Shown: positions 1 to 4,722 of the stretch, piece after piece
Position numbering within the stretch: the stretch's first letter is position 1
Layout of the letters: every line of letters starts with the position of its first letter
DNA from: Actinomycetes bacterium
GTDB taxonomy: Bacteria > Actinomycetota > Thermoleophilia > BMS3ABIN01
DNA: 6,192 nt
Direction: 5' to 3'
Assembly (NCBI GenBank): GCA_021790075.1
Contig: JAJYIN010000134.1
Span: 1 to 6,192, forward strand
The notes under the pieces: model-generated
What the model was told of the DNA's origin: nothing
Seen by the model: the letters and a program-made list of their open reading frames with translations, nothing else
The model's database searches: none
Program-made: the position numbers and the translations under genes

Positions 1-50
1 AGGATGATCAATAAATAGTATGGTGTCCCCGAGTTTCCGGGCGTGGATCA
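1..50 (+). other. Short leader before the cyclase gene
   Basis: Stops occur in all three forward frames (TGA 5-7, TAA 12-14, TAG 16-18), so no forward gene reads through into the cyclase. The AT-rich stretch at 11-21 includes TAGTAT (16-21), four of six matches to a -10 box, but a matching -35 box would lie outside or at the edge of the window, so a promoter is only possible. No convincing Shine-Dalgarno sequence precedes the ATG at 51; the only candidate, GGA at 45-47, is too close. Confidence 0.3.
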
Positions 51-740
51 ATGGATCTGCTACTTTACCTGTTGCATCTCGCGGCCATCCTCGTTTCCCT
101 GACGATGGCCGGACTGGTTTTGTTCAGAAACCCCAGGCCATTGATGAACAAGGTGTTTGTCTTCCTGTGCTCGTCGGTCGCTTTCTGGGCGTTCTCCGAG
201 TTTGAGACCATGCATGCCAACGACGCGGAAGGCGCTGCAGAATTCATCAAGATGCAGCTCATCTGGCCCCTGGTCCCCGCATTCCTTCTGCATTTCACGC
301 TTCTTCTCACCAAACACAATAATGTCCTCAGTCACAGGTTGTCCTACTATTTGTTATATGGTCCGCCCTTTGCCATCGTGCTTGGATATCTGTTTCTTCC
401 AGGTTTTGGCGGCGAACCCGTTCTCGAGCACTGGGGCTGGACAAGCACTCTCCCAAGCGCTCCATATTTCCTTACCGATGTCCTGTATGGCGCCCTGCTG
501 GCGTTGCTCTCATTCTTTCTCTGTCTTCAGTACTTCCGGCGGCAGTCAGACCGTCTTGAAAGGGCGCGCGCCCGGCTGACCATGATCGGCATCGGCATCC
601 CGGTGATCGCGGGTACCGTCAGCCAGGTATTCCTGCCGCTGGCGGGCTTTATGGTTCCGGAACTGACCACGATCGGCTTCACGATTGGCATCGGCGGGTT
701 TATCGGCTACGCTATTCTCAAATACAACCTGTTTGAGCTG
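51..740 (+). other. Seven-transmembrane sensor region of the cyclase
   Basis: Hydrophobic segments lie near residues 4-25, 33-48, 67-87, 98-117, 140-161, 177-200 and 204-224. The loop between segments 5 and 6 is rich in Arg (about 163-175, with RRQSDRLERARAR), which by the positive-inside rule places it in the cytoplasm and the N-terminus outside. The region then runs directly into PAS1 through an ETMSDSLIIVD motif, the junction typical of HisKA_7TM receptors. No periplasmic binding domain is present, so any membrane signal must be read within the helices or short loops, or the region may serve mainly as an anchor. Confidence 0.8.
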
Positions 741-3700
741 ACGCCGGCCGCGGCCGCCGGCAAGATCCTCGAGACGATGTCCGACAGCCTTATCATCGTC
801 GACCCCGGCGGGCGCATCACCACTACCAACGAGGCCGCGATCCGGCTGCTGGGTTACCGCCGGAACGAACTCATCGGCAGCGAGTTTGGCATCCTGTTCG
901 CCAGTGAGAATGACCGGGCCGAGTGCGAAGCGCTGCTCGAAGACGAAAGCTTTACCGGCGCCAGCGCCATCGAGCTTGACTTCAGGATCAGCTCCGGCAA
1001 GGTTGTCCCCATTTCCCTAAGCTGCTCGGTCCTGAGAGACGAGGCCGGCCGCAGGCTGGGCACCGTCTGCGCCGCCCGGGACATCAGCGAACGCAAACGC
1101 AGGGAAGAAGCTGTCAGGGAATCGGAGGAGCGGTATCGCACGCTCGTCGACACGTCGCCCGACGGCATCCTGGTCCTCGACCTGGATGGGACGATCCGGA
1201 TGTGCAACCCTCCCATCTATCAAGCGCACGGTTTCCAGACGGCCGATCAGATTTTGGGAAAAAACGGCATCGATTTCGTCGTCCCGGAAGCGAGGCAGAA
1301 AGCAAGCGAGCACCTGCAGGCAGTGGCCCAGGGCGAGCCCGTGATCGCCGAGTACGATCTGCTTACCGCCGCCGGAGCCGCGTGGCCGGCGGCGATCAAC
1401 GGCGCCGCCATCAGGGACGCGGACGGCAACCCGACCGGCATCGTCCTGATCGTCAGGGATATCAGCGAGCTGATCAAAGCAGAAAAGGCGCTGCGTGAAT
1501 CCGAAACCCGCTACCGCACCCTGTTTGAAACGTCGCCCGACGGCATAGCGTTCCATGATTCTGACGGCAAAATAATCATGGCCAATTCCCAGGCGGCCCA
1601 AATCACCGGCTACGAAGACCCGGCGGATCTGATTGGCCGGAGACCGGCTGATTTTATACAGGCAGACGATCTGGAACGGCTGGCGGCAGACATGCGCGAA
1701 GCCGATTCATCGGTAGTCAGGAACCGGGAGTACCGGGTGATCCGGCCGGACGGGACAAACTGCTATGTTGACATAAGCGCCTCCACCCTGGCCAATGGAC
1801 ACGGGGAGCCGGCGGGCGTCTTCACCATCCTCAGGGACATTACCGAGCGCAAGAGCGCCGAGATGGCCCTGTCCGAAAAGGAGGCGATGCTGACCGAGGC
1901 CCAGCGGGTGGCCAGCCTGGGCAGCTGGGAGATGAATTTCGCCACCGGCGAGATGCAGTGGTCCAGCGAGCTGTTCCGGATTTTCGGCATGGCGCCGCAG
2001 GAGGAGGTCTCGCAGGAATCCCTCTTCCAGCATGTCCATCCTGACGACCGGACCGCGGTGATAAAGGCTTTTGACCAGATTCTGGACCGTGGTGAAATTC
2101 CGCCAATGGACCACCGGATTGTGCGTGGCGACGGCGTGGAACGTTACGTTCGGGATGAGGGTTCTGTCACCATAGGCGGCGGGAAACCCTCCCGCGCCGT
2201 TGGCACTATCCAGGATATCACTGAGCGGAAACAGGCGGAAAAAGCGCTGCAGGAATCCGAAGCCCGCTACCGGGAATTGATCAACACCTCTCCCGACGAC
2301 ATCGCTTTGGTTGACTTAAACGGTAATTTTGTTATGGCAAACCAGCGGGCCGCAGAGTCGCATGGCTACGATTCCGTGGACGAGCTCAAGCAGATTAACT
2401 ACCTGGATTTGATCGTGCCGGAAGAACGGGAGTCGGCCCAGGAAACATTTGCTGAAATCATCCGGGCAGGCGGACTCAAAGATGTGGTTTTCACGTTGTT
2501 GAGAAAAGACGGCTCCCGCTTTCTCACCGAGACCAACTCCTCCCTCATCAGGGACGCCGGCGGCCTTCCCCTGGCGGTCCTTGGCATCACCCGCGATATC
2601 AGCGAGCGGAAACTCGTCGAGGATGAAATGCAGAGGATGGCGGACGACATCTCCCTGGTCAACCTGCTCAACGACGCCAGCAACCGCGGCGACCCGGTCC
2701 CGGACATTCTGAACCTGATGGCCCAGGAGGTCAGGACCATGTTCGGCTGCGGAGGCGCCGGCGTCTATCTGGTCAGCGATGATGGCCGGTATCTGCGCCT
2801 CGACAATTTCCTGATGCCGCCCGCCAAGTTCAATCTTATCGAAAGGCTAGTCGGCCCGGCCCTCAAGAGCAGGGAAATCAAGGCCCGGCTGACTGCGGGC
2901 TCTGTTTATGAACATATCCTGCATGAAAACCAGGTGGAGCTGATCGATCATCCGGAATCGATCAGACAGATGATGTCGGAACTCGCCCAAACCGCCTCCC
3001 TGAAGAAACTCATTCCCAACGTCCTGAGGGTATCGGGCATCAAGTCGGTGATAGCGGTGCCGCTGGTCACCGGCGGCGAACCTCTGGGGCTGCTTGATTT
3101 TTCCCGCGAGCGGCCCTTCTCCGAGGATGATGTCGGCCGCATCAAATCAATCGCGGAGCATCTGGGCATCATTCTGGAGCGGAAACAGAGCGAGGAAGCC
3201 CTGACACGTTCGGAGGCCAGATACCGCACCCTGGTGGAGACATCGCCTGACGCCATCATCGTCGCTGACCCCGACGGCAGGATCACTTTGTGCAACCAGC
3301 GGACCGCCGAGTTGCACGGTTACCAGAGCCCCGCGGATTTGACCGGGCATTTTATAAATCGTGAATTCGTCGCGCCTGAAGATTCTGAAGCCGCCGGCTC
3401 CCTCTGGAAAGAAACAGTCAAAGCGGGCACGCAGGTCAGCGGCGAACTCACCCTGATCAGAAAAGACGGCTCCCGCTTTCCTGCCGAGGTCGCCGGGACC
3501 GCGATCATTGACGAGGCCGGACGGCCCACCTCGATCATCGGCATCATGAGAGACATCACCGAACGGAAGCGGTACGAGCAGCAAATCATCAATCAGAGCC
3601 GGGAACTGGCGGAGCGCAACCGGGAGCTGGACACGCTTTACGGGGTCTCGGCAGCGGTCGGGCATACGATCGACATGGACGAGCTGCTTCAGCGGATCCT

Positions 3701-4628
3701 GGACAAGATCATCGACTTTGACCTGTTCAAGATTATGCGCGACGCCGGCATCTTCCTGGTCGAGGACGACCGTTTGCGTCTGGCCTCCCATCTCGAGCAT
3801 TCGCCCGAGTTCGTCGAGATGCACCGGGATTTGAGAAAGGGAGAGTGCCTCTGCGGGCTGGCGGCCCGGACAGGCGAGGTAATCGTCTCGTCCGACTGCT
3901 TTGAGGACGAGCGGCACACGATCCACTACCCAGGCATGCAGAATCACGGCCATGTCATCGTCCCCCTGACCGGGGTGGATGAAGTCGTCGGCGTCCTGTA
4001 CATGTATACGCTGCCCGAGACTTATGTGGATGAGCGCAAGCAGTCGCTGCTGGCCACGATCGGCAACCAGATCGGCATCGCCATCCAGAACGCCAGGCTC
4101 TATGAGAAAACCAAGGAGCTTTCGCTGCATGACCCGCTGACAGGGCTGGCCAACCGCAACCTTATGAACCTGGAGCTCGACGATGGATTTACCCGGTCGA
4201 AACGCAACGGCATGCCGATTGCTGTGATCATGCTGGACCTCGACTGGTTCAAGAATTACAACGACAACTACGGCCATGCCGCCGGAGACAGAGCCCTCCA
4301 GGAAATCGCCGGCTTGTTGAAACACGAGGTGCGGGAAACCGACCTTCCGGTCCGCTTTGGCGGGGAAGAATTCCTGATCGTCCTCAGCGAGACGGCCGGC
4401 GAGGCGGCCTTGCTGACGGCCGAGCGCATCAGGGCCGCCGTCGAGCGCTACGATTTCTTCCCCCGCGAAGGCGAGCCGCCCGCCCGCATGACCGTCAGCC
4501 TGGGCGTAGCCGCTTTCAGCGCCGGCGCCGGTGACGCCGACTCATTGATATCCGCCGCCGACACCGCCCTTTACCAAGCCAAGACAAAAGGCCGGAACCG
4601 GGTTGAATGCCGGAAGAACCAGCAATAA
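51..4628 (+). CDS. Membrane-bound multi-PAS/GAF diguanylate cyclase (1525 aa)
   Basis: The predicted reaction is 2 GTP to cyclic di-GMP at the inner face of the cytoplasmic membrane, under control of several sensory domains. Order by residue: seven-helix membrane region of the HisKA_7TM type (1-230), PAS1 (about 236-347), PAS2 (357-475), PAS3 (483-602), PAS4 (about 615-727, a divergent PAS_3-like fold with LGSWEMN), PAS5 (735-854), GAF1 (about 866-1044), PAS6 (1054-1173), a charged helical linker (1173-1195), GAF2 (1195-1350) and GGDEF (1357-1520). Each PAS ends in a DI(S/T)E-type motif that leads into a signalling helix. No histidine kinase, EAL or HD-GYP domain is present, so c-di-GMP synthesis is the only visible output. 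No LOV-type cysteine motif is seen in the PAS domains and their ligands cannot be read from sequence. ATG 51 is the first start after the in-frame stop at 12-14 and places helix 1 directly at the N-terminus. There is no good ribosome site. The domain assignment is secure; the signal is unknown. Confidence 0.95.
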   Translation: MDLLLYLLHLAAILVSLTMAGLVLFRNPRPLMNKVFVFLCSSVAFWAFSEFETMHANDAEGAAEFIKMQLIWPLVPAFLLHFTLLLTKHNNVLSHRLSYYLLYGPPFAIVLGYLFLPGFGGEPVLEHWGWTSTLPSAPYFLTDVLYGALLALLSFFLCLQYFRRQSDRLERARARLTMIGIGIPVIAGTVSQVFLPLAGFMVPELTTIGFTIGIGGFIGYAILKYNLFELTPAAAAGKILETMSDSLIIVDPGGRITTTNEAAIRLLGYRRNELIGSEFGILFASENDRAECEALLEDESFTGASAIELDFRISSGKVVPISLSCSVLRDEAGRRLGTVCAARDISERKRREEAVRESEERYRTLVDTSPDGILVLDLDGTIRMCNPPIYQAHGFQTADQILGKNGIDFVVPEARQKASEHLQAVAQGEPVIAEYDLLTAAGAAWPAAINGAAIRDADGNPTGIVLIVRDISELIKAEKALRESETRYRTLFETSPDGIAFHDSDGKIIMANSQAAQITGYEDPADLIGRRPADFIQADDLERLAADMREADSSVVRNREYRVIRPDGTNCYVDISASTLANGHGEPAGVFTILRDITERKSAEMALSEKEAMLTEAQRVASLGSWEMNFATGEMQWSSELFRIFGMAPQEEVSQESLFQHVHPDDRTAVIKAFDQILDRGEIPPMDHRIVRGDGVERYVRDEGSVTIGGGKPSRAVGTIQDITERKQAEKALQESEARYRELINTSPDDIALVDLNGNFVMANQRAAESHGYDSVDELKQINYLDLIVPEERESAQETFAEIIRAGGLKDVVFTLLRKDGSRFLTETNSSLIRDAGGLPLAVLGITRDISERKLVEDEMQRMADDISLVNLLNDASNRGDPVPDILNLMAQEVRTMFGCGGAGVYLVSDDGRYLRLDNFLMPPAKFNLIERLVGPALKSREIKARLTAGSVYEHILHENQVELIDHPESIRQMMSELAQTASLKKLIPNVLRVSGIKSVIAVPLVTGGEPLGLLDFSRERPFSEDDVGRIKSIAEHLGIILERKQSEEALTRSEARYRTLVETSPDAIIVADPDGRITLCNQRTAELHGYQSPADLTGHFINREFVAPEDSEAAGSLWKETVKAGTQVSGELTLIRKDGSRFPAEVAGTAIIDEAGRPTSIIGIMRDITERKRYEQQIINQSRELAERNRELDTLYGVSAAVGHTIDMDELLQRILDKIIDFDLFKIMRDAGIFLVEDDRLRLASHLEHSPEFVEMHRDLRKGECLCGLAARTGEVIVSSDCFEDERHTIHYPGMQNHGHVIVPLTGVDEVVGVLYMYTLPETYVDERKQSLLATIGNQIGIAIQNARLYEKTKELSLHDPLTGLANRNLMNLELDDGFTRSKRNGMPIAVIMLDLDWFKNYNDNYGHAAGDRALQEIAGLLKHEVRETDLPVRFGGEEFLIVLSETAGEAALLTAERIRAAVERYDFFPREGEPPARMTVSLGVAAFSAGAGDADSLISAADTALYQAKTKGRNRVECRKNQQ
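1131..2642 (+). repeat. Tandem PAS modules with 378-base period
   Basis: Four consecutive PAS units inside the cyclase have equal length. The RYR element at the start of PAS2, PAS3 and PAS5 begins at residues 361, 487 and 739, which are spaced 126 and 2 x 126. PAS4 fills the intervening 126-residue slot but has a diverged sequence. The period is also seen in the DNA: a 17-base match (ACGTCGCCCGACGGCAT) occurs at 1152 and again at 1530, exactly 378 bases apart, and GCGCTGC next to a GAATCCGAA block occurs at 1488 and 2244, 756 bases apart. The pattern indicates tandem duplication without indels. Confidence 0.75.
2502..2523 (+). repeat. 22-base direct repeat, copy 1 (in PAS5)
   Basis: This stretch encodes the core RKDGSRF of PAS5 and is identical to 3459-3480 in PAS6, including every synonymous position. 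Beyond the shared block the copies diverge quickly. This is the late beta-strand hairpin of the PAS fold, so the protein motif is commonly conserved, but shared codon choice across seven codons suggests a recent common origin or gene conversion. Confidence 0.8.
3459..3480 (+). repeat. 22-base direct repeat, copy 2 (in PAS6)
   Basis: Identical to 2502-2523 in PAS5 and 957 bases (319 codons) downstream of it. The RYR starts of the two PAS domains are 318 codons apart, so one codon has been gained or lost between the copies since they separated. Confidence 0.8.
3633..4100 (+). other. Cys/His-rich GAF domain next to the cyclase domain
   Basis: Residues 1195-1350 form the last sensory module before GGDEF, joined to it by a short helix (NARLYEKTKELSLHDPLTG). 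It carries GECLCG (Cys1266, Cys1268), a third cysteine at 1283 (SSDC) and then a run of histidines in RHT, HYP and HGH (His1289, 1292, 1299 and 1301). From memory, this GECLCG...RHT...HGH pattern recurs in other GAF-GGDEF and GAF-kinase proteins, so the residues are probably functional and not chance. Metal, Fe-S or redox sensing is an inference; no ligand can be assigned from sequence. Confidence 0.7.
4119..4610 (+). other. GGDEF catalytic domain, active, with I-site
   Basis: Residues 1357-1520. The domain opens with DPLTGLANR. It has the metal-binding aspartate in DLDWFKNYND (Asp1396 or nearby), YGHAAGD, and the signature GGEEF at 1437-1441, a common active variant of GGDEF. RETD at 1428-1431 lies exactly five residues before GGEEF and matches the RxxD inhibitory site, so product feedback inhibition by c-di-GMP is expected. 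The C-terminal SLGVAAF and the ADTALYQAKTKGRN helix are intact. All catalytic elements needed for diguanylate cyclase activity are present. Confidence 0.93.
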
Positions 4629-4680
4629 AACGGCGGCCGGCGGGTTAAGCAATATTAGTCTGAAAAAGCAGGATCCCAAG

Positions 4681-4722
4681 GGAAGAAAGCCGGGGCACAT
4701 CCCTGGTCTTATCCTGTGCCGG
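4681..4722 (-). terminator. Weak candidate terminator of mnmA
   Basis: Read on the minus strand, CCGGCACA (4722-4715) can pair with TGTGCC..GG (4699-4690), leaving a two-base CC bulge. The loop is 15 bases and contains the mnmA stop codon. CTTTCTTCCC follows (4690-4681), a poor U tract. A smaller stem, 4690-4695 with 4701-4706, competes for the same bases. The overlap with the coding end and the interrupted U run make this only a possible intrinsic terminator. I see no hairpin with a U tract for the cyclase gene on the plus strand. Confidence 0.25.

Noticed and set aside
1..50. Possible riboswitch or c-di-GMP-responsive leader ahead of the cyclase
   Set aside because: Only 50 bases are available, with no conserved aptamer sequence or stem; nothing supports a structured RNA.
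20..205. 61-codon plus-strand open frame that starts before and overlaps the cyclase start
   Set aside because: Considered as a leader peptide. It has no Shine-Dalgarno sequence, runs 150 bases into the cyclase in another frame, and its translation resembles nothing.
1017..1601. 194-codon minus-strand open frame opposite PAS1-PAS3
   Set aside because: No recognisable domain. It is antisense to repeated PAS coding sequence and several other frames in the same area are also open, which points to GC bias.
3147..4325. Long (392-codon) open frame on the minus strand opposite the cyclase
   Set aside because: It lies entirely antisense to the well-conserved GAF1-end, PAS6, GAF2 and GGDEF coding region. 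Its translation shows no recognisable domain, and such shadows are expected in GC-rich genes.
4673..4682. TCCC-AA-GGGA inverted repeat and the adjacent GGATCC palindrome
   Set aside because: The two-base loop is too tight for a hairpin and GGATCC alone is a chance six-base palindrome. Neither makes a terminator or operator on this evidence.
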